The notes under the pieces are model-generated. The model saw only the letters and a program-made list of their open reading frames with translations. It searched no databases and was not told the origin of the DNA. A DNA stretch of 64,000 nucleotides, from the NCBI RefSeq assembly GCF_000718255.1, contig NZ_JOFJ01000023.1, positions 16,803 through 80,802 on the forward strand, written 5' to 3'. The DNA comes from Spirillospora albida (GTDB lineage Bacteria; Actinomycetota; Actinomycetes; Streptosporangiales; Streptosporangiaceae). The position numbers and the translations under genes are program-made. How positions within the stretch are numbered: the stretch's first letter is position 1; every line of letters starts with the position of its first letter. This document shows positions 36,217-45,444 of this stretch, in pieces.

Positions 36217-36896
36217 CGCGCCACCGCCATCCGCTTGTGCAGCCAGCCGAAGAAGAACCCGGTCGGCAGCGTGAGGATCATGAAGCCGACGGCCACGCCG
36301 ATGAACAGCGGTATCGCCCCGCTGGTGAACGAGGGCGCGTCGAGGATCGTCTTCATGACGAGGGCCGCCTCCGCGTAGCTGGCGGCGGCCGCCACAGTCG
36401 TGTTCTTGATCATCGCGATGAGGACGCTGCCCAGCGGCGCGATGACCGCCCGGAAGGCCTGCGGGAGAACGATGATCCGCAGCGACTGCGTGAAGGTCAG
36501 GCCGATCGACCGCGCCGCCTCCGCCTGGCCGAGCGGCACCGTGTTGATGCCCGACCGGAGCGCCTCGCAGACGAACGCGGCGGTGTATGCGGACAGGCCG
36601 AACACGGCCCACCAGTAGTACGAGGTGGAGCTGTTGCCCGAGAGCCTCATGGCGAGGACGTCGTTGAGGCCGAAGCTGCAGAACAGCAGCACGAGGGTCA
36701 GGGGGGTGTTGCGGACGACGTTGACGTAGGCCGTGCCGAAGGTCCGCAGGACGGGGATGGGGGCGACCCGGAAGCTCGCCAGGACCGTGCCCAGGATGAA
36801 GGAGAGCACCGCGGCCGCCGCGGCGAGGCGCACGGTCGCCCAGAAGCCTTCGAGGATCAGGTCGATGTTGTCGAAGAACGGGCCGAAATCAAACAT
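36213..36896 (-). CDS. gluC: Glutamate ABC transporter permease GluC
   Basis: This 227-residue permease begins MFDFGPFFDNIDLILEGFW, the typical GluC/GlnP start, and has five membrane segments. The EAA loop is at about 125-150 (GQAEAARSIGLTFTQSLRIIVLP). It follows gluB after a 112-base gap that contains a strong hairpin, and its stop overlaps gluD. The usual length is 220-230 residues. Confidence 0.9.
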   Translation of the reverse strand: MFDFGPFFDNIDLILEGFWATVRLAAAAAVLSFILGTVLASFRVAPIPVLRTFGTAYVNVVRNTPLTLVLLFCSFGLNDVLAMRLSGNSSTSYYWWAVFGLSAYTAAFVCEALRSGINTVPLGQAEAARSIGLTFTQSLRIIVLPQAFRAVIAPLGSVLIAMIKNTTVAAAASYAEAALVMKTILDAPSFTSGAIPLFIGVAVGFMILTLPTGFFFGWLHKRMAVAR

Positions 36897-36937
36897 TGTC
36901 TAGCTGTTCCATGGCGTTCCATCGGGTCAGGCCACGA

Positions 36938-36987
36938 CCGGTGCGCCTCCCCGGAACGAGGACGGCGTTGCGGGGACGGCGCACCGG
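36938..36987 (-). terminator. Intercistronic hairpin between gluB and gluC
   Basis: CCGGTGCGCC (36938-36947) pairs perfectly with 36978-36987, extended by TCCCC/GGGGA (36948-36952 with 36972-36976) across one bulged base. Such a structure after the binding-protein gene can stop part of the transcripts or protect gluAB mRNA, giving more binding protein than permease. Confidence 0.6.
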
Positions 36988-37008
36988 CGCGACGGGGTCA
37001 ACCTTGGA

Positions 37009-37878
37009 TCAGGCGCAGCCTTCCATCTGGGGAGCGGTCGTCACGAGCTTCAGCCCGGTGCCCGCGAAGTGCTTCTCCAGCAGGGTCTTGGCCGTGCCGT
37101 CGGTGTACATCTGCTGGACGGCCTTGTTCACGGCCTCGCAGGTCTCCTTGTCGCCCTTCTTGATGCCGATGCCGTACTTCTCATCGGTGAAGGGGGCGTT
37201 GATGACCTTGAACGAGCCCTTCTGCTGGTTCGCGAACCCGGCGAGGATCAGATCGTCGGTGCTCACCGCGTCCAGGGCGCCCGCCTTGAGCTTGGCGACG
37301 CAGTCGGAGTAGCTGGACGCGTCGACCAGGGTGACGCCCTTGATGTTGAGCTTGCCGTCCGGCGGGCCCTCGGTGATGCGGCGGAAGGAGTTGGAGCCGG
37401 CCGCCTTGCAGAGCTTCTTGCCCTTGAGGTCCTCGGGCTTGGCGATGCCGTTCTCGCTGACCTGGACCATGGTGTCCTGGTGGGCGACGTAGTAGGGGCC
37501 GCCGAACGTCACCTGCGCCTTGCGCGCCTCGGTGATGGAGTAGGTGGCGAAGATGAGGTCCACCTGGCCGCCGCCGAGGAACGACTCGCGGTTCGCGGAG
37601 GTGGTCTCCTTGAACGTGATGCCGCTCTCGGGGACGCCGAGCTGCTTCGCGACGTACTTCGCGACGTCGACGTCGAAGCCCTCGAACGTGCCGTCCGGCT
37701 TCTTCAGGCCCAGGGCCGGCTGGTCGAACTTGATGCCGATCGTGAGCTTCTTGTCGGCCTTGGCCTTCTCGACCACGGTCTTGGCGTTGGTCTTCTCGGT
37801 GTCGCTGCCACAGGCGCTGAGCGCCAGGGACAGCGCCATGCCCGCGCCGATGAGGGCGCCGAAACGACGTACTCGCAT
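37009..37878 (-). CDS. gluB: Glutamate-binding lipoprotein GluB
   Basis: This family-3 solute-binding protein of 289 residues has a lipoprotein signal ending LALSAC with C23. The mature protein has the standard LTIGIKFDQPALGLKKPDGT front, GFDVDVAKYVA, and the ligand Arg region TYSITEARKAQVTF. An extra Cys pair (KKLCKAAGSN, DCVAKLK) and a Cys near the end (MEGCA) are as in actinobacterial GluB. It is encoded between the ATPase and the permeases, 39 bases after gluA. Confidence 0.92.
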   Translation of the reverse strand: MRVRRFGALIGAGMALSLALSACGSDTEKTNAKTVVEKAKADKKLTIGIKFDQPALGLKKPDGTFEGFDVDVAKYVAKQLGVPESGITFKETTSANRESFLGGGQVDLIFATYSITEARKAQVTFGGPYYVAHQDTMVQVSENGIAKPEDLKGKKLCKAAGSNSFRRITEGPPDGKLNIKGVTLVDASSYSDCVAKLKAGALDAVSTDDLILAGFANQQKGSFKVINAPFTDEKYGIGIKKGDKETCEAVNKAVQQMYTDGTAKTLLEKHFAGTGLKLVTTAPQMEGCA

Positions 37879-37917
37879 GCGTCTACCTCTGCCTTTCGTG
37901 CCGGAGCCCCGTACGGC

Positions 37918-38721
37918 TCAGTGCGTGAGGATCTTGGAAAGGAAGTCCCTGGCCCGGTCGGTGCGCGCGTTCGTGAAGAACTCGTCGGGCGTGTTCTCCT
38001 CGACGATCTGCCCCTCCGCCATGAAGACGACCTTCCTGGCGGCGCGCCGGGCGAACCCCATCTCGTGGGTCACCACGATCATCGTCATCCCCTCGGCGGC
38101 CAGGCCGGTCATGACGTCGAGCACCTCGTTGACCATCTCCGGGTCGAGCGCGGAGGTCGGCTCGTCGAACAGCATGACCTTGGGCCTCATGGCGAGGGAG
38201 CGCGCGATGGCGGCGCGCTGCTGCTGGCCTCCGGAAAGCTGCGCGGGGTACTTCTGGGCCTGGTTGGCGATGCCGACGCGGTCCAGCAGCTCCAGCGCGT
38301 GCTTCTCGGACTCCTGCTTGCCCTGCTTGCGGACCTTCGTGGGCCCGAGCGTGACGTTCTCCAGGATCGTCTTGTGGGCGAACAGGTTGAACGACTGGAA
38401 GACCATGCCCACGTCCGCCCGCAGCCGGGCGAGGTCCTTGCCCTCCTCGGGCAGCTCCTGGCCGTCCACGAGGATCCTGCCGCCGTCGATGGGCTCCAGC
38501 CGGTTGATCGACCGGCACAGGGTCGACTTGCCGCCGCCGGACGGGCCGATGACGACGACGACCTCGCCCCGGTCGACGGTGAGATTGATGTCCTTCAGGA
38601 CGTGCAGCTCGCCGAAGTACTTGTTCACGTTCTCGACCACGACGAGGGGACCGTCGCCCTGGGTGGCGCCCTGCGGCCCGTCGCCCTCGGGGAGCTCGGG
38701 CCCGCCTTCGCTGTCCGTCAT
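37918..38721 (-). CDS. gluA: Glutamate ABC transporter ATP-binding protein GluA
   Basis: This 267-residue ATPase of the polar amino-acid importer family has Walker A GPSGGGKST at about 60-68, the Q-loop MVFQSFNLFAHKT, the signature LSGGQQQR at about 165, Walker B VMLFDEPTSALDPE and the switch His in VVTHEMGF. The first about 25 residues are an extra acidic, Gly-rich extension. The ATG at 38721 lacks a ribosome-binding site but has TAAAGT 8 bases upstream, suggesting a near-leaderless transcript. It is the first gene of gluABCD and is divergent from miaB. Confidence 0.92.
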   Translation of the reverse strand: MTDSEGGPELPEGDGPQGATQGDGPLVVVENVNKYFGELHVLKDINLTVDRGEVVVVIGPSGGGKSTLCRSINRLEPIDGGRILVDGQELPEEGKDLARLRADVGMVFQSFNLFAHKTILENVTLGPTKVRKQGKQESEKHALELLDRVGIANQAQKYPAQLSGGQQQRAAIARSLAMRPKVMLFDEPTSALDPEMVNEVLDVMTGLAAEGMTMIVVTHEMGFARRAARKVVFMAEGQIVEENTPDEFFTNARTDRARDFLSKILTH

Positions 38722-38729
38722 GCGCTCGG

Positions 38730-38735
38730 ACTTTA
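38730..38735 (-). promoter_or_regulatory. -10 hexamer TAAAGT before gluA
   Basis: On the minus strand TAAAGT (38735-38730) is followed by 8 bases and the gluA ATG at 38721. This is the same leaderless-type layout seen at other genes of the window. Confidence 0.42.
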
Positions 38736-38842
38736 CGTCATCGACCTTCGGGGATAAGGCTCCGAGCGGTACCGATACGATCACGAATCCCCAAGCGCGC
38801 CCGGGCCGTTTCGATCTTGCGCGGTGAGCGTGGTTCCGCGCG

Positions 38843-38848
38843 TACTCT
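38843..38848 (+). promoter_or_regulatory. -10 hexamer TACTCT before miaB
   Basis: TACTCT fits TANNNT and lies 11 bases before the ATG at 38860, which would leave a leader of only about 4-5 bases. TTGCGC at 38817-38822 could be a -35, but the 20-base spacing is long. Confidence 0.4.
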
Positions 38849-38859
38849 TGGGGACTGTC

Positions 38860-40404
38860 ATGAGTGCGCCAATGGAGACCGGCACCCGCACGTACGAGAT
38901 CCGTACCTACGGGTGCCAGATGAACGTCCACGACTCGGAACGGCTCTCGGGCCTCCTGGAGTCGGCCGGGTACGTCCGCGCGGGGGACGGCGAGCCCGAT
39001 GTGGTGGTGTTCAACACCTGCGCCGTGCGGGAGAACGCCGACAACCGGCTCTACGGCAACCTCGGCCATCTGCGGCCGGTCAAGGACGCCCGTCCGGGCA
39101 TGCAGATCGCCGTCGGCGGCTGCCTGGCGCAGAAGGACCGCGACACCATCGTCCGGCGGGCCCCCTGGGTGGACGTGGTGTTCGGCACCCACAACATCGG
39201 GTCGCTGCCCGCGCTGCTGGAGCGCTCGCGCGTGCTGGACGAGGCGCAGGTAGAGATCGAAGAGTCCCTGGTGACCTTCCCGTCGACCCTGCCGACGCGC
39301 CGTGAGTCGCCGTACGCCGCGTGGGTGTCGATCTCCGTGGGCTGCAACAACACGTGCACCTTCTGCATCGTCCCCTCCCTGCGCGGCAAGGAGAAGGACC
39401 GCCGCCCGGGGGAGGTCCTCGCGGAGGTGGAGGCCCTCGTCGCCGAGGGCGTCCTGGAGATCACCCTCCTCGGCCAGAACGTGAACGCCTACGGCTCGGG
39501 GTTCGGCGCGCTGTCGCAGGCCCCCGACGACGTGCGCTCAATGGCGTCCGGCAAGCAGTCCGCGTTCGCGGGGCTGCTGCGCGCCTGCGGGGACGTGGCG
39601 GGCCTGGAACGGGTCCGGTTCACCTCGCCGCACCCGAAGGACTTCACCGACGACGTCATCGCCGCCATGGCCGAGACGCCGAACGTGATGCCGTCGCTGC
39701 ACATGCCCCTGCAGTCGGGGTCGGACGCGGTCCTGCGCGCGATGCGCCGCTCCTACCGGCAGGAGCGGTACCTCGGCATCATCGAGAAGGTCCGGGCGGC
39801 GATCCCGGACGCCGCGATCACGACGGACATCATCGTCGGCTTCCCCGGGGAGACGGAGGCGGACTTCGAGCAGACCCTGCACGTCGTGCGGGAGGCCCGG
39901 TTCGCGTCCGCGTTCACCTTCCAGTACTCCAAGCGCCCTGGAACGCCCGCCGCGACGATGGACGGGCAACTGCCCAAAAAGGTCGTCCAGGAGCGCTACG
40001 AGCGCCTGATCGCCCTCCAGGAGGAGATCTCCTGGGCCGAGAACAGGAAGCAGCTCGGCCGCACCCTGGAGGTCCTCGTCGCGGAGGGCGAGGGGCGCAA
40101 GGACGACGCGACGCGCCGGCTCTCGGGACGCGCCGCCGACAACCGCCTCGTCCACTTCAAGGCGCCGGACGAGCCGGTGAGGCCGGGCGACATGGTCACC
40201 GTCGAGGTCACCTACGCCGCGCCCCACCACCTGGTCGCCGACAAGCCCGCGGTGGGCGTCAGGCGGACGAGCGCCGGGGACTCGTGGGAGCGGCGCCAGG
40301 GCGGGGGCGACGCCGGCCGGAGCGGCGTGTCGCTCGGGATGCCGTCCATCGGGCGCCCCGGCAGGGAACCCGTCTCCGCACCGGGCTGCTCCACCCGCCC
40401 CTGA
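38860..40404 (+). CDS. miaB: tRNA-2-methylthio-N6-dimethylallyladenosine synthase MiaB
   Basis: This 514-residue radical-SAM methylthiotransferase converts i6A37 to ms2i6A37 in tRNAs reading UNN codons. The auxiliary-cluster cysteines are C19 (TYGCQMN), C54 (NTCAVRENA) and C88 (GGCLAQ). The radical-SAM motif is C162, C166 and C169 (SVGCNNTCTFCIVPSLRG). A TRAM domain lies at about 395-460, followed by a Gly/Arg/Ser-rich tail of about 50 residues, longer than in E. coli MiaB. The ATG at 38860 is chosen over 38872 by the promoter position. MiaA, which supplies its substrate, is encoded 1 kb downstream. Confidence 0.94.
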   Translation: MSAPMETGTRTYEIRTYGCQMNVHDSERLSGLLESAGYVRAGDGEPDVVVFNTCAVRENADNRLYGNLGHLRPVKDARPGMQIAVGGCLAQKDRDTIVRRAPWVDVVFGTHNIGSLPALLERSRVLDEAQVEIEESLVTFPSTLPTRRESPYAAWVSISVGCNNTCTFCIVPSLRGKEKDRRPGEVLAEVEALVAEGVLEITLLGQNVNAYGSGFGALSQAPDDVRSMASGKQSAFAGLLRACGDVAGLERVRFTSPHPKDFTDDVIAAMAETPNVMPSLHMPLQSGSDAVLRAMRRSYRQERYLGIIEKVRAAIPDAAITTDIIVGFPGETEADFEQTLHVVREARFASAFTFQYSKRPGTPAATMDGQLPKKVVQERYERLIALQEEISWAENRKQLGRTLEVLVAEGEGRKDDATRRLSGRAADNRLVHFKAPDEPVRPGDMVTVEVTYAAPHHLVADKPAVGVRRTSAGDSWERRQGGGDAGRSGVSLGMPSIGRPGREPVSAPGCSTRP

Positions 40405-40425
40405 CGTGGAACCCGTGGAGGCCGT

Positions 40426-41133
40426 GTGCTGATCTCGGCTGCCGTGTGCCCGCATCCGCCGATCCTCGTCCCGGAGCTGGCCGGCGGGGCCGCGCCGGAG
40501 CTGGACGAGCTGCGCGCGGCGTGCGACGAGGCCGTCGGGCGCCTGCTGTCCGTCCCCGCGGATCTGCTCATCGTGGTGGGTGCCGCGGAGCAGACGCGCG
40601 CCTACGGCCGGGGCGCGTACGCCACCCTTCGCCCGTACGGGCTCGACTGGACGGCGGGCCGGGACGGCGCCGGGCGCGAGGAGGCGCTGCCCCTCTCGCT
40701 CACCATCGGGTACTGGCTTCTGCGGCGGCACGACGCGCAGACGCGGGCGCGCTTCCAGGGGGTCTCCTCGGAGGCCGCCTCCGGGGAATGCCTCCGCCTC
40801 GGCGAGGAACTCGCACGGTCGGCGGGGCGGGTCGCGCTCCTGGTGATGGGCGACGGCTCGGCCTGCCGCTCCGAGAAGGCGCCCGGCTACCTGGACGAGC
40901 GCGCGGAGCCGTACGACGCGGCCGTGGCGGCCGCGCTCGGGAACGCCGACGCCGCCGCCCTGGCCGGTCTGGAGGCCGGGCTCTCCCGGGAGCTCCAGGC
41001 GGCGGGGCGCGCGGCGTGGCAGGTGCTGGCCGGTGCGGCGGGCACCGGCGGCGGTCTCGGCGGTGAGCTGCTCGCCGCCGAGGCGCCGTACGGGGTCGGC
41101 TACTTCGCGGCGGCGTGGTCGAGGCGGGTCTAG
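40426..41133 (+). CDS. Class III extradiol dioxygenase B-like (LigB-like) protein
   Basis: This 235-residue protein is similar to the catalytic-subunit fold of LigB/MEMO-type proteins. It starts MLISAAVCPHPPILVPELAGG, whose His-Pro-Pro resembles the metal-binding His of the family, and has LLVMGDGSACRSEKAPGYLDERA at about 138-160. The gene regularly lies between miaB and miaA in actinobacteria, and its function is not known. The GTG start has GGAGG only 4 bases upstream. Its TAG stop shares CTAG with the stop of the convergent small gene. Enzyme activity should not be assumed. Confidence 0.75.
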   Translation: MLISAAVCPHPPILVPELAGGAAPELDELRAACDEAVGRLLSVPADLLIVVGAAEQTRAYGRGAYATLRPYGLDWTAGRDGAGREEALPLSLTIGYWLLRRHDAQTRARFQGVSSEAASGECLRLGEELARSAGRVALLVMGDGSACRSEKAPGYLDERAEPYDAAVAAALGNADAAALAGLEAGLSRELQAAGRAAWQVLAGAAGTGGGLGGELLAAEAPYGVGYFAAAWSRRV

Positions 41134-41348
41134 TGCGGCGCGTTCCTACCGGGCATCTCACCGCCGGGGCGGCGGCCCTCGTCCCCCCGGTCGATGGCGT
41201 CGCCCGCCCTCCGCTGCGCCTGGTCGACCCGGTCCGCGTGCTTTCCGCCGGTCCTCTGGTCGAACATGTCCCCGGCCCTCTCCACGCCCTGTCGGGCCTG
41301 GTCGGGATGCTGCCCGAACATGTGCTTGACCTTCTCCATGATGGACAT
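41130..41348 (-). CDS. Small protein of the antitoxin MT0933-like family
   Basis: This very hydrophilic 72-residue protein begins MSIMEKVKHMFGQHPDQARQ, with the repeated pattern of the Rv0909/MT0933 family (G.hpDQ....ie.aGD..D..TGGKyadqvd.aq...gd). GGGGGT precedes the ATG. The family was named an antitoxin because of one mycobacterial pair, but no toxin gene lies next to this copy and most members are solitary. It converges on the LigB-like gene with a shared CTAG at the stops. Confidence 0.7.
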   Translation of the reverse strand: MSIMEKVKHMFGQHPDQARQGVERAGDMFDQRTGGKHADRVDQAQRRAGDAIDRGDEGRRPGGEMPGRNAPH

Positions 41349-41433
41349 GGGAATACCCCCGGCTCGTTCGTCACGGTGGTGCCCCGCGGTTCCGCAAGGC
41401 ACCCGTACATCCGCCCTATACCCGTTCTCTTGC

Positions 41434-41439
41434 CACAAT
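41434..41439 (+). promoter_or_regulatory. Candidate -10 CACAAT before miaA
   Basis: CACAAT is followed by 7 bases and the GTG start of miaA at 41447, with no ribosome-binding site. It matches the leaderless layout of other genes but has a weak first base. Confidence 0.33.
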
Positions 41440-41446
41440 CGAGCCC

Positions 41447-42352
<906 letters not shown>

Positions 42353-42357
42353 GCCCA

Positions 42358-42363
42358 TACGAT
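42358..42363 (+). promoter_or_regulatory. -10 hexamer TACGAT before dapF
   Basis: TACGAT lies just after the miaA stop and is separated by 6 bases (CGGATC) from the ATG at 42370, the position at which DapF proteins normally begin. A leaderless dapF transcript in addition to read-through from miaA is likely. Confidence 0.48.
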
Positions 42364-42369
42364 CGGATC

Positions 42370-43206
42370 ATGCGCTTCATCAAGGGGCACGGGACCGAGA
42401 ACGACTTCGTGATCCTGCCCGATCCGGACGGTGAACTGGACCTCGCGCCGGGAGCGGTGGCGCGGCTGTGCGACCGGCGGGCGGGGATCGGCGGGGACGG
42501 CGTCCTGCGCGTCGTCCGGACGAAGGCGGCCGGGCCGGGGGTCGCGGAGCACCAGGACGCCGAATGGTTCATGGACTACCGCAACGCCGACGGAAGCCTC
42601 GCGGAGATGTGCGGGAACGGCATCCGGGTCTTCGCGCGCTACCTGGTCGACGCGGGTCTCGCCTCCCCGGGCGAATTCGACGTGGCGACGCGGGCGGGGC
42701 TCAAGCGGGTCTCTCTGGGGACGTCCGGGGACGTGACGGTCGACATGGGCCCGCCCCGATACCTCGGAATGGCGGAGACCTCGCTCGTGGGCGCGACCTA
42801 CCGGGGTGCGGGGGTCTCCGTCGGGAACCCGCATCTGGCATGCCGGGTGGACGCGCCCGTGGCGGCCCTCGACCTGTCGACCGCCCCCATCTTCGATGCT
42901 GACGTCTTCCCGGAGGGTGTGAACGTCGAGTTCTTCCGCGCCCTGGGCGAGCACCACGTGGAGATGCGGGTGTTCGAGCGCGGCTCGGGCGAGACCCGCT
43001 CCTGCGGCACCGGGACCGTGGCGGTCGCGGTGGCCGCCGCGATGGGGGCGTCCGGGAGGGCCGAGGACGGCACCTGGCCGGACGGCGAGTGGACGGTGGA
43101 CGTCCCCGGTGGACGGGTGACCGTCACGCTGGCCGGCGGGACGAGCCTGCTGAAGGGGCCGGCCGTGCTCGTCGCGGAGGGCGAGACCCGGCCCGGACTC
43201 CTCTGA
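42370..43206 (+). CDS. dapF: Diaminopimelate epimerase
   Basis: DapF interconverts LL- and meso-diaminopimelate for lysine and peptidoglycan synthesis. The 278-residue protein begins MRFIKGHGTENDFV, the canonical N-terminus. The two catalytic cysteines are C81 (EMCGNGIR) and C212 (RSCGTGT). An alternative ATG at 42349 overlaps the miaA stop and would add seven residues. The TANNNT element and the family alignment favour 42370. miaA-dapF is a conserved actinobacterial pair. Confidence 0.93.
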   Translation: MRFIKGHGTENDFVILPDPDGELDLAPGAVARLCDRRAGIGGDGVLRVVRTKAAGPGVAEHQDAEWFMDYRNADGSLAEMCGNGIRVFARYLVDAGLASPGEFDVATRAGLKRVSLGTSGDVTVDMGPPRYLGMAETSLVGATYRGAGVSVGNPHLACRVDAPVAALDLSTAPIFDADVFPEGVNVEFFRALGEHHVEMRVFERGSGETRSCGTGTVAVAVAAAMGASGRAEDGTWPDGEWTVDVPGGRVTVTLAGGTSLLKGPAVLVAEGETRPGLL

Positions 43207-43269
43207 CACCCGGACCGTCCTGACAAACGCCTTGCGAGCAGGGAAAGCGCCGGTCAGAAGGGTTCCCGG

Positions 43270-43363
43270 ATGGATCGGGACAAGTGTCCCTCACGGCCGG
43301 GACCGCATACGGCATAATTTCTGACGTGCACACCCTCTGGTGAATGGCCCGTATGGATCGGGA
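43270..43363 (+). other. Repeat- and promoter-like segment downstream of dapF
   Basis: The 11-mer ATGGATCGGGA occurs at 43270-43280 and again at 43353-43363. Between the copies CATAAT at 43313-43318 resembles a -10 box. The strong hairpin at 43390-43435 lies about 70-110 bases downstream, so a short untranslated transcript of about 110 nt is possible. No coding frame here is convincing. Confidence 0.3.
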
Positions 43364-43389
43364 TGGGAGCCCCGTTCCGTACGGAGCCC

Positions 43390-43435
43390 GAGGGCCAGTG
43401 GCGACCTTCTTGGCGGGGGGCGGCCACTGGCCCTC
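43390..43435. terminator. 13-bp perfect hairpin between dapF and the histidine kinase
   Basis: GAGGGCCAGTGGC at 43390-43402 pairs exactly with 43423-43435 around a 20-base loop. It sits between converging genes and probably terminates both. Confidence 0.75.
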
Positions 43436-43467
43436 CCACCCGGGGTGTTCTCGGTTCCTGGATGCTC

Positions 43468-45444
43468 TCAGTTTCCGGCCACCGCGCCGTGCGAGGCGCC
43501 GTTCACGGGCAGCCGGGCGCGCACCAGTGTTCCGCCCTCGGGTCCGGGGCCGACGGTGCAGGATCCGCCGAGTTCGGCGGCGCGTTCGCGCATGGACGAC
43601 ATGCCCACTCCGGACCGCGGCCGCTGGGGGAGCCCGACGCCGTCGTCGTTCACGCTGACGTGGAGATCGCCGTTCAGGTGCAGGCGCACGACCGCGTTCC
43701 CGGCCCTGGCGTGCCGGTGCACGTTCGTGAGGGCCTCCTGGACGATCCGGTAGGCGGCGACCTCGGCGGCCGCGGGCAGGCACTCCAGGTCGCCGTCCAC
43801 GTGCACCTCCACCTGCGGGCCGTCCCCGGTGGCCACGACCCCGCCGAGCGCCTGGATCGCCCCGGCCAGGCCCAGGTCGTCCAGCGCGGGCGGCCGGAGG
43901 CCGTACACGAGGTCGCGGATGTCGCCGATGGTGCGGCCCATGGTCGCGCGGAGCTCCTCCAGGAGCGGATCGACCGCCGCCGGATCGCTCTTCAGCGTGA
44001 TGCGGGCGGCGTCCACGGTCATCGCGAGGCTCGCCAGCGTCGGGCCGAGGCCGTCGTGCAGGTCGCGCCGCAGGCGGCGGCGCTCCTCCTCGCGCGTCCG
44101 CAGGATGTGCTCCCGCGAGCGCTGCACGTCCGTGGCCAGGCGGGCCGCGTTCGCGAGCTCGGCGAGGTTGCGCGCGAGGACGCCCGACAGGCGGGGGTCG
44201 GGCGGGCGCGTCACGCCGAACAGCAGCCGCCCGACCGGTTCGCCGTGCCAGACGAGGGGGATGAGCTGGGGCCGGTCGCCGAGATCCCCGTCGCCCACGG
44301 AGATCGAGCGGCCGCCGTCACGGTCCAGGACCTCGATCAGCACTCCGGCGTGCAGGGCGCCGTGCGCGACCTCGGCGGCCACCGCGAGCGCCTCGACGGG
44401 GTCGGCGGCGGTCTGCAGCCGCCGGTTGAGCAGGTCGGCGAGCCGGTACGGGTCGCGCTCGCCGTGGATCATGCCGTCCACGGCGCGCTGGAGCCGGCGC
44501 CGGGCGGGCTCGAACACCGCGCCCGCCGCGATGGCCCCCGCCAGGCCGGTGAGGGCGCCGCGCCCGGCGACGAGCAGTGACGCGGCGCCGACCAGGGCGA
44601 AGTACACGCCGGTGATGACGGCGACGAGCCCCGCGTACACGAGGGTGCGGCTGACGACGAGGTCGATGTCGTACAGGCGGTAGCGGGTGATGGCGACGGC
44701 GATGCAGAGGGGGACGGCGACGATCGTGAGATTGCGGACCGGGTCGCCGATCGGGGTGTTCTCCCCGATGTAGACGATCGTGAGGGCCACGACCCCGGGG
44801 TAGATGACCCAGGCGATCTGGCGCCGGACGTCCGACGCGGCCCGGACGAACCGCACCGCCACGGAGAGCAGGGCCAGGGCGAGCGTCGTGACGATGAGGG
44901 CGCTGATGGCGAGGGGGATGTCCTGGAAGGGGTAGACGGAGACGCCGTTGTGGAACCTCCGCGCGTCCGGGGCGACCGTGAGGTGGACGCAGACGACGAC
45001 CGGGACGAGGAACGCCATGAGGAGGACCGGGCGGAACCGGCGCGACACGAGCCGTCCGTCCGGGAAGATCAGCGGCAGGACGAGGGTGAGGGCGTAGGTG
45101 TCGATCACCCAGAGCCAGGTCCCGAGCCAGTTCAGGAATCCGGCGCCGGGCCATCCGTGCAGGTCGAACCAGGGGCCGAGGTTGAGCGCCAGAACGTAGA
45201 CGGCCGCGCTGAACCCGGCGGCCAGCATGAGCCGGCCGACGCGGAGGTGGGGGCGGTGGCGCAGCAGGAGGGCGGCGATGGGCGTCCAGAAGAGCGCGAC
45301 GAGGATCTCCGGGTGCCACCAGACGAGGCGGGCGTCCTCCGGGAGGCGGAAGCCGAGGAGCAGGGACCCGACGACGGCCGCGACCGCCGCCAGGGCGAGC
45401 GGGAACGCCGCACGTCCCGCTCCGCGCTGCTCCACCGGCTCCAT
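43468..45444 (-). CDS. Orphan sensor histidine kinase, NarL/DesK type
   Basis: This 658-residue membrane kinase has roughly eight hydrophobic segments in the first 340 residues, then a GAF-like region (about 355-440). The HisKA_3 dimerisation helix carries the phosphorylated H463 (RRRLRRDLHDGLGPTLA). The HATPase domain has the N box (ALTNVHRHAR), DDGVGLP and GVGMSSMRERA. All catalytic motifs look intact. GGGGAG lies 5-6 bases before the ATG. No response-regulator gene adjoins it: one side is dapF and the other is a stretch with a decayed TetR gene. The signal is unknown. Confidence 0.88.
   Translation of the reverse strand: MEPVEQRGAGRAAFPLALAAVAAVVGSLLLGFRLPEDARLVWWHPEILVALFWTPIAALLLRHRPHLRVGRLMLAAGFSAAVYVLALNLGPWFDLHGWPGAGFLNWLGTWLWVIDTYALTLVLPLIFPDGRLVSRRFRPVLLMAFLVPVVVCVHLTVAPDARRFHNGVSVYPFQDIPLAISALIVTTLALALLSVAVRFVRAASDVRRQIAWVIYPGVVALTIVYIGENTPIGDPVRNLTIVAVPLCIAVAITRYRLYDIDLVVSRTLVYAGLVAVITGVYFALVGAASLLVAGRGALTGLAGAIAAGAVFEPARRRLQRAVDGMIHGERDPYRLADLLNRRLQTAADPVEALAVAAEVAHGALHAGVLIEVLDRDGGRSISVGDGDLGDRPQLIPLVWHGEPVGRLLFGVTRPPDPRLSGVLARNLAELANAARLATDVQRSREHILRTREEERRRLRRDLHDGLGPTLASLAMTVDAARITLKSDPAAVDPLLEELRATMGRTIGDIRDLVYGLRPPALDDLGLAGAIQALGGVVATGDGPQVEVHVDGDLECLPAAAEVAAYRIVQEALTNVHRHARAGNAVVRLHLNGDLHVSVNDDGVGLPQRPRSGVGMSSMRERAAELGGSCTVGPGPEGGTLVRARLPVNGASHGAVAGN

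Noticed and set aside
41130..41348. Toxin-antitoxin module
   Set aside because: Only an MT0933-like small protein is present, with no toxin-like frame on either side.
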